From assembly GCF_964340395.1 (NCBI RefSeq), contig NC_135554.1:12576251-12640250 (forward strand): a stretch of DNA of 64,000 bases. Reading direction: 5' to 3'. The position numbers were made by a program, and so were the translations under genes. The stretch is from Glandiceps talaboti. Lineage: Eukaryota; Hemichordata; Enteropneusta; Spengelidae. The notes under the pieces were generated by a model that was not told the origin of the DNA, searched no databases, and worked only from the letters and a program-made list of their open reading frames with translations. Shown here piece after piece: positions 11,201 to 27,100 of the stretch; the first letter of the stretch is position 1; each line of letters begins with the position of its first letter.

Positions 11201-14200
11201 ATAATAAATTAACAGCAAAAGTTTAAGAATTCTATTTGTGAGTCTCATAGTACGTTAACAATATGGCTCTTTATAATTAATGCTATATTTTCAATGCATC
11301 AGTTAATCCACATGAGTAACTCTTTGACTATATTTCGGAATGTGAATAGTTGAATGGTGCTGATATGATCCATTAACAATGAATGGGTTATTCTCTAATG
11401 ACAGGAATTGGGGAAATAGACAACCTGACAGTGGTGGTAGTGGCGGATTTATCTTTCATAGGCCTGATGATGAAGATTGCGTAGAAATGTATATGGATGG
11501 TAATGATGCAAAGAAGTGGCATGATCGCACATGTGGATCGAGTCGAAGATTTGTTTGTAAACATGGCAAGTCTACTATGTTGAAAAGCAAAATAAAGCGC
11601 GAAAAAATAACCTAGTACTACAAACGCTAAAATACATGGAAATATACTAGAGGTGCCTAGATTATTGATGTTATGAACTCAACAGCTGGCGATTGGATGG
11701 AGGGTATTTTTTGCTTTTGCTCGTCCTCGTTTTTAAGAATATGCAGCTGAATTACTCACACAATGTTGATGGATGTAAATAGACAAAATGCCCACAAAAA
11801 AAACCCACAAGTACACATTTGTGTGTTGTAAATCGACCGATTTCTGTTGACAACTATTTTTCTCATTCTATTTAATTTTTTAACAGTGATATGCCTTGAC
11901 ATAAAGAACTGTCTCGAGATAAAGTGCACCACTAGAGATGACCATGAGTGTACGGGAGGATGTGATTACGATTATGGCTGTGGTGAGAACGATGTTGATG
12001 ACTGGGCCAAATGTCATCGAGCATACGACCTTGTGGATGAAAATAGATACTGTAGACGTAAGTCTAATTATAAACATATGTATTGCAGTTCTAAGTTATT
12101 AATTTGATTTAGGAAATAACACCTTCATCTCTAAATCGTTTGAAAATCCTAATCTCTACTCTATTCATCAGTTCAATATCAAAGAATCATTGTTCATAAC
12201 TAATAGTTGCTATAGTTCGATGAGCAAACGGCGAATGTTATTAAAAATTGATATATCTGCGCCATAACATGCATCATAAGGTTATTTCCTCTATATCTAC
12301 AGCTCGATGTTCTTGGCGTGATGACAGTATTTTGTGTTACCCTGGTACTTGTCCTAATGCTGCAGAGACGTGTGAATGTGTGGAAGGCTATGGTGATAAA
12401 CATTGTTTGGCAAGTATGTAACAATACCTTGTACCTCAAACACACACACACACACACACACACACGCATACATGAACATTTACAAAATGAAAGAATACAT
12501 TTCGCCTCAAAAGTATCAAAATGTTTCACACAAATTCGCAGTACATTCTAGCGTTACGACGAGAAATACTGGTTCACATAAAATGAAAAGTTCGTGATGA
12601 TGTAGCACATTTAATCTTTTATTATGGAGGTATGTATGTATATACTCAATACTGTCGGGTCAATATTGTGCTATATCAGTAGCTGACACTGATCATGTGC
12701 ATATATTCTCTTTTTCAGTATTCGAACAACCTGACTTCAGTTCCTGCTTTGCCAACCTTATTCAAGAAACTGAAAGTATGAGCTCTGAACTCGCCTATGG
12801 AACATGTGTGAATGATACAGTCCAGTATATTGGAGCAGAAGTTGCAAGGACTTTTACCACGATTGAAAGTGACACAGTGTCGTTCTACTATGGACCATCT
12901 CCAGACCTTTATCCATACTCACATTATATTGTTGGGTTTAATGTTGGTATCATCGATGCATCGTTTTCTTGGTCACTCCAATCAGCAGGTTACTAGGTTT
13001 TCTTTGAAATTCATTACACATCTGTTGATTGATTCAATGTTTGAATCTGTTGTCATAACTAAAACATACACACACGTTTCTTATGATGATATTGAAACTA
13101 ATATTTTCATAAGCATAGTTTAATTTATTGATGAATGTTGTATGTGGTATATTACACCTATCCATTACAAAACAATATGATCTGACCTGATCTGCTCAGT
13201 TCCGGTATACATTTGTAGTATAGTGTAGTATAGTATAGTATAGTATAGTATAGTATAGTATAGTATAGTATAGTATAGTATAGTATAGGATAGGATAGGA
13301 TAGGATAGGATAGGATAGGATAGGATAGGATAAGATAGGATAGGATAGGATAGGATAGGAAGGATAAGATAAGATATAATATAATATAATATAATATAAT
13401 ATAATATAATATAATATAATATAATATAATATTTAAAGAACAAGTAAAGTTAGGATATTGATTTGGTGGTATTCGAACAGCTGACATGGGCTTGATCAAG
13501 TGAACTTAACGTTGGGTATATAGATAGACTGGAGGTCAACGTGTGTATACCAAATATGATAAACCAATGCATACATACAGCAAAAATCGTATTTACTTTC
13601 CTCAGACTTTATGGTAGGGTAGTCAGGTGATGACTTCAAACTATGATGACTTACATCGAATGTTTAAATATTTTGGTGGTTTTAGAGCCCAACTGAGAGA
13701 CGTAGGTTACAACATTTCATTTGAAAATGCCGTTTTATAATTTGAATTGGTGCATTAACAAAAAAATAAATACTATCACATATATACATAGATCTGACAT
13801 TACAAGCTCGACCAATGACAAATACAACGAAATGTATTCCTGTAAGATGTCATTGGTATCAATGCCTCTCACCTCTATTGAATCCACAACAAATTCTTAA
13901 TTAACAATTTATTGTCAATGCTCTTTTGTTAGATGGCTCAACTGTACGCGCATCTGGTGAAGTCGGAGATCCACAAGAGTATGATAAAGATAAGCCAAAC
14001 CATGGAATACATAATTTCACACAACAAGATACATTTGATGAAAATGACAGGATTATGCATGGAGACAGGTATTAGAACAACTTTATTTTTTTAAGTGACG
14101 TTAGTGTACTTGATCATCAAATACAATATACATCGTCGATATTGTAGAGATGCTATTTAATAACAATTTAATAAAAATATTAAAATAGTTACATGAGTTG

Positions 14201-17200
14201 TCACAATCATTATATAAAATATTCAAAGTGTTTAGTTTATGAGTGGAAATTACGTATACATGGAAATACCCTTTTATAAATTTAGTTATTGCACTTATGA
14301 TTATCATATCAGTTGTCAGTTATGTAAAGTTTCATCGTGTACATAAATGGTGTATTGAAAATGAAATCAACTTACCTATTTCCTCTAACCCGTTAATGTT
14401 AATCCCGAGAGTTCTACATGGGTTTCTACAAGAACGTACCACACAGGAAATATTGATATTAAGATAACCGGTAGTACCAAAACCTGTGCACATGAACTGG
14501 AAATTATCCTTATCTAATTATCTCCAGTAGATTGTTTTGAATCCAACGTGGATGTATTCAGATATGAATTGAACGGTTTTATGATACCATTAGCACGGAT
14601 GTTAGCATGTTTTTTAGTCAGGAAACGAGTTTAGTTTGCAGTTAATAATTAAAATAAATAAATATGTTTCCAAAAAATAATTTAACAAAATCAACCCAAT
14701 AACCGATCCTTGTGGACCGCCTTTCAAGAAATTGGACCAATATTAAATATTTCTATTCAGTTTTCTCTTTGACTACAGTCAGTTAGATATAGGCTCGTAA
14801 ATTCAATCTATGGATATACGTATTTCTAGTAGTTAAGCGTTAATACACATAATCTGAAATTTTGTTTTTTCAGGCTCGTAGTAACTTCACGATCAGAGAA
14901 TGGTGGAAATTTGCAGTATACCAATAAAGATGGCCCTGATGCAGAGCATTTTTATAATGAAACCAAGTACTACATGGGCAATATTATTGAAAGATCTGTT
15001 ACATTTATATTTGATCTCGAGGAACCATATCACTGCTCTACGTCAAATCCAGAATCATGTGAGGAAAACGACATGCTTAACCTGGGTCAAGTTTACACAA
15101 AAGATGTGAGTAATAAGAAATTATCATATTTAACATCCCTTCATAAAGAGTCATAAGGTTGCACCCTTCTAGCAAAAAGCAAACCAATGCACAGTACACA
15201 CACGCGCGCGCACACTCACACATAAACAAAACAAATAAACACAATATTACGAGAAATATACGGCAGTAAATGAAAATGCAACACACGTTGAGCAAATTGC
15301 TGTATATTCAGATTTAATAATTCTAACTTAAATCTTTGTGTGTCGTTATGCCAGAGTGACAAAGATCACGAGTAGCACCTTGAAATTGAATGCAATCAAG
15401 CAGTATACGTAGTTATAATCTTATCATACAGGTTATATTAAAACGATCATACTATACATAAGTTATTACAGCTAAAATGATGTAGGCTTGGTGTTTCACT
15501 TGTGGGACATTACAGTGTTTGACAGAGATAGACACATTTCAATTCTAGACTAACAATAACAGAGGCACAATAAACATAGCAGGATCCTTTGCCCAATCAC
15601 ATTGAACACTGGTAAGCATTGCTATTTTTTCATAGTGCAGTAGAAACAGGCTTCTAATGAAAACATTACGTATGGACTTGATTTTAATGGCTTCAATTGT
15701 TTATTGTCTAACTGATAATCGACATATCAACTTGACTACTTGTACGTTCCCACTGTGTACAGCACCTAATACGTTAATTGTCTCTTTTGCATAAGAAGAT
15801 GTCTGAGTGTGTGTATTAAAATGTCATGTCACATGCGTGAAACACCAAGCCTACATCATTTTAGTTGTACAAGCAACTCAACTGTATAGGACAAGAACTT
15901 TATCAAAATTGGATGCATTTTCTACATGCAACATACACGCTTTTATTTTCACAATTACTCGTCATGTACTCACATCCTCAACGTATGTATATTAAAGCTT
16001 TGTCTTGCTCAATCAAATGGCAGCTAAAATGGTTTATTAATAATAACAATTATATTCTGTTCTGTAGGCACGTTTAGACGTTACGTGGACAGGCTGGGCA
16101 GATGATATGACTGGTATAGCGCTATTTGAATGGACAGTATATTTATTAACTGGCATGGGAAATGAACTTGACTATGTTCATCCTGCTATGTTCAATGGTA
16201 ACGAAGAAGCTACCTCGAATGGTTTCAATGTAACACTTGCGGAACCAGGTGTGTGTTGAAATACGGTGTTCTCCATGCATTAACTGTCCGAAAAATATAT
16301 GTTGTCTCTGAGAGAGAGATACATACATACATACATACATACATACATACATACATACATACATACATACATACATACATACATACACACACACGCATAC
16401 ATACATACATACATACATACAGGCATATATACATACATACAGGCAGACGGAGTTATTCTTTTAACTGATTTCTTTTACAACAGGAGTGTATTGTGTGCTG
16501 CTTGTTGTTGATGATGAAGTTGGTAATTACAAAGAAGCAAGACGATTTGTGACATATGACGATAACCACACAATAAAAGTACTTGATTCGTATCCTATCC
16601 AAGTAACCGATACGGTTGAAACTCCTAGCAATGGTGATTTATGGTTAACTACGCTACACGGTCCTCAGGTAACCATATTGTACCATTCATAATTACACGT
16701 CACCTACATACCATTAGTTACACATGTCTGGGTATGGCTATCGAATAATTTACATGAATATATGTTGCACAGCACGAATACAGATTGATAATCAGGACAA
16801 AAACAGGACTGGTTTGCACAACACTTGGGAAATAGCTATCACACCCCCCCCCCCAGCCCATGCCTACTCTCCAGATTTTTAAAAGTGTTGCTTAATGTCT
16901 AATGTATTACAACTTCAGTTATTGCATACCAAAGTAGATATGTCCCTGCAACAATGTTGGCAAAACAATAATAACATTCCTCCGTATAAATTTCCCTCTC
17001 CTTACACAATATTTAAGTACTACCTGCCTATGATTCTCCGTTAGATGCACGTGTCATGGAATCAGCATTTCCAAAATCCAGAGCATCATTTAAAACGCTT
17101 CCTGTCAGCTATAGCTACTCACAGACCTCCCATTAATGAGCCTTACGAAGTAAAGACAGGTCAACCACCAAATGAAAGGTCAATAGAAGCTATTCCTAAT

Positions 17201-19837
17201 GTTAACGGAACTGGTGTTGTTAAAACAGAGACAGTCTGGTCTGTTGATCATCAAGGTGGTAGTTCCATTCGGGATCCTCCAGATTCCTGGCAAGATGTTC
17301 CAGAATTTCCGGTAAGAATAGAAACAGGAGCTTCATTTTGAGCGTGGTAACATTTACATTGATAGTAACATTGTAGGAGTCGAAGTATGCGCAAGCGGCG
17401 CGGTTTTACAATATTCAATCACACCTCCCCTACTGTCTGATGCAGTGACACCAAATAATGGACCTAATTTTTCTGTACCATTTGAAGGATTCCACAAAAT
17501 TTCAACATAGCTATAGTTATTCTATTTCCAATGTGTTTGAAACAACAACCTGTCAGTGACCTTCTTCATATCTTCACGCCGTTAAAACGCATATTCTCTC
17601 TACTAACTAGATAGAGGAACAGTATTTTGACATTCCAAGGAAGGACGGGGATTCTATACGTGTTTGGATTCAGTCATATGACGTCATGGGAAATACCGCC
17701 ATGGACGAGATTCTCGTACACGTTGATTCTTCTCCTCCGGAAATAAAGGAGCTGTGGTTGACAAAAAATGGCATCAAGACACTTGCAGTGCACAATTCTG
17801 AAGACCTCGCTGATATGGAGTACGTACCAAAACTCATACCATTCATTTTTACAATTGTTTCACGTGTACGGAGTTCTCTTTAAACACCGAAACCGAAACC
17901 ATTAAAATACTTTTAAATTAATACATTTGAATAATACATTACGAATAACTTGTTTGATCAAGCGAATCCTCTATACTCTACACAGAATTGTCTTTGATGC
18001 ATACGACCAACATAGTGGCTTGTTTGATATACACTGGAGAATACATGACATGGAGGATGCACAATTATTACATGGTGAGGGAGTGGTAACTGTACGAAAG
18101 TCGTCCGTAAGTTTATTCTTTGTTTGGGTCCTATCTATCAGGTTAAAGAAATATGTGTTATGCTGAATCTCAACCTTGTTTGTAATAATTGACTTTTATT
18201 ATCATGTATTGTTTTTTTTAAAAATCAAACACGTCTTAATACTGTGTAGACATTGATATGACAGTAACAAAACATACTGTAAACGATGCTTCTTAATACC
18301 TAGCTACGTAATCGTCACTATTTGTAACGTTTAACATGCATTAAACCCAAAACTAGCTATCGGGATTTGAAGTCACCAACTGCTATTTATTTTTGCAACA
18401 AGTTGGATTTGTGTCTTATAAGCCCAAGGGGCTGGATGTGGCAAGTTGTAATAACAATTGTACCAGATCGTATATACAAATGTATACTTTAAGTTCACAT
18501 AGGACACGTTAATAAATAAAATACAACAATAACAACAGCTAGACTTCAATGAAATGATTATAGTCAAGAGTGATAATTTATTCATTGAAATGTAATATCC
18601 CTCCTCTGATGTTACATTATGGTGGTGTTTACCCGCAATCACAGCCAATGCAGAATTATACATGTTGTAGATACTGTCAATATAATGCATGGTATTATTG
18701 TTTTAAATTAAAATTTATCAGTAAAAAAATCAATGTGTTATATTCTGTAAATGTTAATACAACGACTTATTCTATATAATTTGCTCTTTGTTACACTTTG
18801 ACAGGAAGAAGAGTGCTCAGCACCATTGTGCATATGTATACCCAAGGGTGATTGTTACTACACTAACTATACCATAGAATTGAATGCAAATTTAATGAAT
18901 ATATCAACTGGTCGCCATGACTACGATTACATCATCACATTGACAGTACGAAATAATGCTATGATCGAAACTACTCAAGAATTCCAGGTGATGACTTTTT
19001 TTTAAAACATGATATAAAATATAGTTTTATATGAAATTGACATGTATTGTATTTGTTCATACACAAGTTCTCTTCCACTTTTTACTGAGAAACATGTTTC
19101 GAAAAAATACCTTGTCCTTCGTCAGTGTCTAACTGGATCTGACAGAATGATCCAAATTTGCTGGAGGTGCTGTGTAACCAGAGGTGTGAAAAGGTAAACT
19201 TCAAATTTAGGTGTGAAAGCACTCGTCAGTTATGTGCATCTAACTGTCCACCTTCTGTGATGTCTGTTTCTCAATCAAAGATAGAAGAAGAGCACTTGTA
19301 CATGAATCTTATTGCTCCCATGATGAATAACATAGTATTATGATTACTGGTTTAGTGGTTTTCTCAATGGTTGCCTTTCTTTTCCCTCTATTTGACATTT
19401 GACTTGAATGTGAGAATTATAGAAGATAAACGTTGAAATAATTATTTTCAAATTACTTTCAGAACTTGCACACCTTTATTTCAGCCAATATAAATGTGTT
19501 TTTTCCGTTGCTCTAAGCTTCATTCTATGAACGTTTTTTTTTATTCCATCCTTCTTTCCTCAGGTTACCATTGACACTAGTCCACCAGAAGCAGGTTATG
19601 TTCACGAAGGATTTGAAGGTCAACCTGACATTGATTATCAGCAAGATTTCACAATCAACGCTTGGTGGGATGGATTCTTTGATAGAGAAAGTGGAACAAA
19701 ACTGTACGTGTACTATTTTGGTGAAACGTGTTTTGAAGACGTGGACACCATTTCATTTCCAACTAGCTACCCGGTAAGTAATAACATTTACTGACGATAG
19801 GACAACAACCGACTACTTTGCATTTGAGGAAAATATA

Positions 19838-19918
<81 letters not shown>

Positions 19919-21092
19919 CCAGTAATAGTTTTCGTCCACACAACGCATCACGAACGTATACCTACCTTTAATACTCCACTCATTGCTATTTATTGTGGGT
20001 TTAGAAGGATCATGCACAAGTTTCCAGGCACAACAAATATGTCAATTTAGTTATCCATACAAATTCTGCCATTCTCTTATTGCACACGTTCAGGTCATCA
20101 ATGCAACAACAAAGCAGGCCAGCTGGACGGCACAAGGACCTGGTAAATATTACTGTACCGTAATAGCTTATAATCAAGCTATGGATCCATCAGTACCTGT
20201 TTGTTCAGATGGTGTCACCATTGATGTGACACAACCAGCTCTCCAGGAAATAACAATAACCAATCTACGTACACACGGTGGTGTCATCCGAGATAACAAC
20301 GAGACAGTGTGGATGATTGATGAATATGGTTATCGATATCAAATAATGGAACCATCACAGGAATGCAGGTGAGATGGTGGGAGTGCTGTCATTGGTGAGA
20401 TCCTGGGAATCCATTTAAAGGTTAAGAGGGAAAAATTGTCTTTCTGTTCGGAGAATGTTTGTTTTGGTCTTATATGAAACCTAAATGGTTCATATGAGAC
20501 ACAATTACAGAAGGACACATTTGTTAATAGCAATACATAAAAATAGCTACTGAGCATCATCTTACTGTCAGAAAAGGTCTTTTAAATTATACCAGACTGT
20601 AAGAAAGCAAAGTAACGCAAAAATGATGTCACACTTCAATATTTAAATGAAAACACACCTTTACACATTCACAAAGCTCAGAAAAGTAGAGCAAACCTTC
20701 TCACTAGAATCATATTCTTTGTTTTAGAAATGTTGCCACGAGAGTTGACGATATTTCTGAATGGCCACAATTACGGAGTGACGACGGCGAGATCGTGGGG
20801 AGAAACGGTACCGACAGTGAATGCCTTGATGTTGGGGGAAAACCTGTATATTCTTACTTAGTTAATGAAAATATGGTAGGTAATTCCTCATATCATTATC
20901 CTAGAATTAAATACACACTGTGGTGGGTCCTTTGCATGGTGCTTTAAAATATACGATGGTGTGCAACGAAAATGTGCTTACTTAAATTGTGGGTTGTTTG
21001 GGAATTTAAGTAAAGCAGCGGAAGTAGAACAATAAATAATGAAAAAACTTCTATCAAAGCCGACCTTTGAATTGCCATAATTTTCAGCTTTC

Positions 21093-21133
<41 letters not shown>

Positions 21134-24100
21134 TTCCAGAAAGTTTACTTCTACCAAGGCAAATACATAGCCACTGCTAATTGTTTGTCTCCCTGCCAAG
21201 GTAACACAGAGTTTTCTATGATTATATCACTAGTTGTCTGTTTCTTGGCTCGGTGACGACGTTGAAAGTGGTATCTACGATTTCATGTTTGGTCTTAGTT
21301 CTTCAAACTCTGGACTGTATGCAGATATTCTACCACTGACATCTACTCATTCACATCAAAGATTTACAACTTATCACCCAAACCTTGGCGAGGGTACTAT
21401 GTTTTATATTGTCATCCAGGCAACGAACGGAGCACACATAACAACTACCAAGGTAGAAATTCTCATTATTAACATATTTCTATCACGTGTTCTGTGCCAT
21501 ACCTTCCGAATCACCAAATACACACATTGTTATATACATTACCTTTTCCCGCGACGTGCTTTCTTTTAATCCATTTACTATATGCAACCTAGTGAATAAA
21601 CATTACACGCCTGTAGGTTACTGGACCATACATAGTAGAGGTTACTCCACCAGTGTTCGCAGGTGTGGTATATGTTGAGTACAGGGAAGACAACGCCAGT
21701 TCGTATCTCGTTGCACTGTGGGAAGATGACGGTTTTGTTGAAAAGGATGACCCAGAACCGTTGTCAGATTATCAAGTCGCTGTAGGTAAGACGTGGGCTT
21801 TAGAAAATAACAATAGTTCGCAAAATCTTGAGACTCGTCGATTGCTACAGCCGGCGTTACCTTGTTTAAAACACCGATTGGTTTAACTAAAAATGATGAG
21901 ATCCTAGAATTTAGGGGAGTCACTGATTTTACTCAGCTCGTCATATTATGTTATGTAATATACTTAATATAAATGGTGTGACTTAGCATAGTGCGCTATT
22001 CTTTAACATTTAACATCATCTTGTTTCTTAAGGAAATACTCCATTTGGGACACAATTATTGGACTTCAGACCTATAGACGATTTCAGTGGCCCAATGTGT
22101 GCTCGGGATGATACAAAGCAACCATCTTGTGTTTCCATTGCAACATCGTTACTTGATTGGGATCTCCTAGGTGATCATACTTATTATGTCACTATTAAGG
22201 TGACCAATGCTGCTGGTTTGAGTGTGACTGTCACCAGTAATCCATACAAACACACAGTTGACCTACCGTCGGTCGGCGTTGTATTGGATACTGTCGATCC
22301 CGACAGTGTTGGAGACATGGGCTTTATGGTAAGATTTTACAAAACTGCACATTGCATAAAACAGAGTGGATGTTGATTTTTGAAATAGAAAGAACAAGCA
22401 AACGCAGACACAGGTTAATCATAATCGTCGTGCATATGTGAACGTCCCATCAAACGGATATTGAATATTAAGGACACATGTTTGGTGTATACATACGCGT
22501 GCCATCACTCAGAAAGTATAGATGCCCTTTGAATCAACGTGTTTAATAGAAAATTGAATGAGAAAACAACTAAAGTCCATTGAATTTATGCATTTTCAGC
22601 TACGAGTATGATAATTAGGCGCCAGTGAGGTATGATTCTTCCTGGCAACTTCCAATAAACGTAGAGTCAACATAATCTTTTATAATAGTAATTGCAAGGT
22701 CCTGTTGACACTAACAATGTAAATGAAGTTGCCTAGCAAATCTGATACGTCACTTCCGCAGAAGTTCAAATCGTAGTAAACTCAGTATTGATAATTGAAA
22801 GCCATTAAAAGCAACGACTTTTTATCGTCCGTGGCCTTTAAGGTTACATTAAACAACGTAGTCTTTTCAGTCAGTTTTCGGTTTCTTTGCGATCAACAGC
22901 AATTGTCTGACATAGACTACCAAACCTCTGCTACAACACTTCATACACGCTGGTATGGGTTTGCCCATCCTTATCAGGACGTGACGTATGAAATTGGTAT
23001 TGGTACATCACCAGAGAGTGTTGACGTCATGGATTTTATACATGTAGAGTCCAAAACCCACCACTCTGTGTATGGCCTGGACCTCCAGGTATATAAGGTG
23101 AGAACAGTATAATGTTGTAATTATACTTTATTTCCGAACCATCACCTTTGACCTGACCCAAGTTGTGATTCAGTATTCATGATATTGCAGATTCAGGACC
23201 CAATACCTACTGCAAACATTTACAACGTTTCCACCTTTCATCAGCCACTGCCATTATTTGCAACATATATTACCTCGTGTCGCCCACTAATCTAATTCCA
23301 TTTAATAATTAGTGAATCCATAGCACATAACGTGTGCAACACATAGACCATTACATATGCAATGGACTAAATAGTTTAGAGGGACAACTCTCCGGCCACA
23401 AGTGACTCCCTTGTGAAACGTTGTCCATTTTAGGTCAAGCCGTCCTGTAACCCCCCACCCCCTTTGTACATTCGAGTTTCAATGAAACCAACTTTTGTAT
23501 TCACTCTTTAAATGTCGCTTAATCCGGAAAAGTCATTCTACAGTAGAGGATACTTTGCAGCTTCTTTTTTTCAATTAGCAAATCATAAACTATTTACATC
23601 GCATGGAAATATATAACAATACATCAATTTTTGGTCCACGAAATATATCATCTCTTTACAGAAATATTATGCGACCATCAGAGCTACCTCCGATTCTGGA
23701 CACGTTCTGTCAAGTTCAAATGGTGTGATAATTATGGCAGAAAATGATGTGTTGACAGATGCTGATGTCAGGGATGGTGTAGACTGTGGAAAGCAAGGTT
23801 GATTAATTTTTTCGCAAACGTGTTGTTTCGATCTTCCTTAATGTATGTATGCTATTTTGTTAAAAAGTAACTCCATGTCCATACGAATTTTAACAGTAAG
23901 AACGCCACTGACAAGCTTGGATACAGAAATGTCTAGTAGATGATTACTGTCTAAATCCAAAAGCTGAAACTTTCTAATACACATTTGTTTCACTTGCTTA
24001 GAACTCTGCACCAGTTCTTCTACCGTCCATGTAAAGACTATTTGCCTTTGTATTGTCTGTTATCATATACGTCGATTATATATCCATCGATATGAAATTG

Positions 24101-27100
24101 AATCTTTAGAAGATTACAATTGCCTTATTTTGATCAATTACAACAGAATCTCAGCTAACTAATATGAATAATGGTCATCACGATTCTACCAGTCGTTTCA
24201 ACTGTGAGGATGATGAAGACTACCAGGCTTCGACTTCTACTGTTTATGCAAATTGGATTTTGTCTAATGACACAATGTCCTATATCACTCATACTGAAGT
24301 TGCAGTTGAAATGGAAGATTCTCGTGACGGGTAAGCTTAAGTTAAAGATACAGTAATGTTGTATGTTAACTGAATTTCAACACCGGCCGACTGTATGCAG
24401 TTAGATTAAGATGATCAAGAAACAGGGCACACAGACGGAAGAACAGTGCCATCACAGTCGATTGTGTTAATGACTATACCGTTTCCTTTACATGTGATTA
24501 TCTATTCATAGTAATAACTGTAATACATTTGTTTTAATTTCTTTACAAGGAGAACGTTGAACTTTGTTTAGCAGGAATTATTAAAATACGCTACTCTATC
24601 CAAAGTTGGGTTAAAGCTCAACTCATGTATGATGATATTAGGTTGTACATTATATTCATTACCAATTACATTACGTATTAATTCTTGATATTTTCAACAT
24701 CATTCTGTATTCCTTTTAGTGCTGACTCACAGTGGGATTTCATACAACCATATGAAAGGGCTCATCTAAGTCATAATATACACATTGCTGGGCTTACCCT
24801 ATCTCCTGGAGATCACTATCGAACCAGTATCAAGTTCTGTTATCCTGGTGGTTGTTTTCAACCAGTTCAAAGTGATGGGTTCTGGGTAACGCCTTATCCA
24901 CCAGTGTCTGATGGAATCGATGAAATTAAGCTTTCCAGGTAAGTATATTGCAACTCTCACCATGCCTATGTGCTAGTATGTTCTAGAGTTTACTAAACAG
25001 CCATACGAAAAGGCGAAGTTGTATAGTTATGATGAAATATTTATTGCATATTCCGTGGCATGTTTTTTCGTGTGAAATAACCAGTGTAAGAGTAGAACAG
25101 AATTTGAGACGTGTAGACTTTTATGACAGATGTTAGATTCACATAAGCTGTAAGGTGTATTATGTCATTTATTCCGTTTTTATCCCTTAGTCATTCCGTG
25201 CTTGAATTCAAATGGAACATGTTTGTAAACCTGGAAGTTGAAGGTAAACTTGAAAGTGATGAATACATGGATTACTATGAGTGGACATTATCAGTTGATA
25301 CAGGGACATCGGAACATGGAGATATTCTTTATCAGTGGGAAAAACTAATTGACCCACAACAGACAGGTTCCATGGTAAGGTCTGATTACATTTACGTTAC
25401 CTCTTATTAGCTTAAATAAGCATAAACGTGTTACCAATTGTGCGTATGCCTGTTATATATCGTAGATACTGTAATTCATATTACATTTCCACTTCTAGTT
25501 GTCATACCAGGTGACCCTTCCTGGTGACCTTGTCTTCTCTGAATGCATCAAGCTTGCGCTACGTGGTTACAACAAGGCTGGTTTGAGTACAACAATTTAT
25601 GAAGAAATATACGATTGTAATTCGATATATCCTCCTTATGTTGTTCCAAATATTGTTGTTGATGCTGTGGGCACTGATGACGGTGCAGGTGATGTAAAGT
25701 AAGTAACCATTAAGCACATTTACTGATCGAAGTCATTCACACCTTCGTCGTTTTAGGTTATTCGGTCTTCATTTTTTTAGAAATGAAATTATTGAATATG
25801 CGAAACTCCAGAAAATACAACCGATGAATAATTGGTTGAATAATCGCTATATTACTTTTATGCAGTGATATTTCTTTAGATTCTGATGCAATTTGGCACG
25901 AGTCCGATGCTGAATACACACCATCCAAACACAAGTTGTCTGCAGTCTGGTCAAGTCTACGTCATGGTCAATATTCTTGGAAAATAGTGTCTGGAGATGA
26001 TATTGAAAGATGGGCATATAGAGAACCCCAATCCGAATTACGCTATGAAACATATTCATGTAATTCTATTGAAGTACTTGCATGTGGGGATACACAGGTA
26101 GGTGAAACGATATAACAATAGCTAAATATCTTCGAAATTCAAAATACATCACTTGAGGAGCTAACAGGTGGAACGTTTTGTCCTGCTGAATTGTCAAAAC
26201 CTTAATAATTTCTTCCATAGGAAAAATTCATTAATGTAATTGGACTTGAACTCCAGCACGGACAGCGGTACTACGTTTGTATATTTGCCAATGAAACACA
26301 TGTGGAAAAGGAGAACACGGTAGAGATTTTACCAATGGTATCAGAATGTTCAGATGGAATCACAGTGGACAGGACTCCACCCGAACCCGCTATGGTGTGG
26401 ATCGGATGGAAAGGAATGCAATATCAGGTATTTAAACGTGATACTGACCTAAATTGATACACCTTCTGAATTTATTGAAAGTTAACCAGTGTGTGTCATG
26501 AGTATCGTTTATTTTCAAAGAGGGTACATTTTTCTTTTCCCCTAGACATCAACGTCCCTACTATACATAACATGGGAAAGTTTTGTTGATGTGGAAGAAA
26601 CTGGTCAAACAACACATCACAGTGGTATACGATACTACGAATATGCTATAGGTAAAAAAAAAATAATTATATTAGCGGATAGATTTACAAAATAAAATGC
26701 AGAATGCGTTAAGTTTGAATTTCAGTTTCCTTGTAACAAATCACATACATGTGGAAAAAACTGATCAAACAACACGGCACAGTGAAAAACAACACTTCGA
26801 ATATGCTATAGGTAATGTTGTTAAACATGTTGTTTTCTAGCACCCAAATGACAGCACATATTGTGAATTTTCGAAAATATCTACTTTATTTTCAGAAAAA
26901 TAATGAATTCGTTTCTTTTCTTAGGTACTTCTCCAAATGGAGTGGATGTACATGATTATATTAATGTTGGTGTTACAAACTGGGCAGCATCCCATGATGT
27001 TAACCTTCAACACGGCAGTACATACTACGTTACACTGAGAGGTATGACATCTAACTGCTAATTCTTTTTATCAGGTATCAAGAATTACTAGATGTCGAGC

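Noticed and set aside
11847-12107. Signal-peptide-like start (TTIFLILFNFLTVICLD) before the 8-Cys exon
   Set aside because: The first codon is TTG, not ATG, and the hydrophobic run is the polypyrimidine tract of the intron read through the acceptor at 11886.
13158-13499. 113-aa and 92-aa - strand frames over the pentamer satellite
   Set aside because: Translation of TATAG/GATAG units only. The same holds for the frames at 28196-28550.
16317-16432. CRISPR-like regular repeats
   Set aside because: All regular arrays here are simple satellites of 2-5 base units with no unique spacers, in an animal genome.
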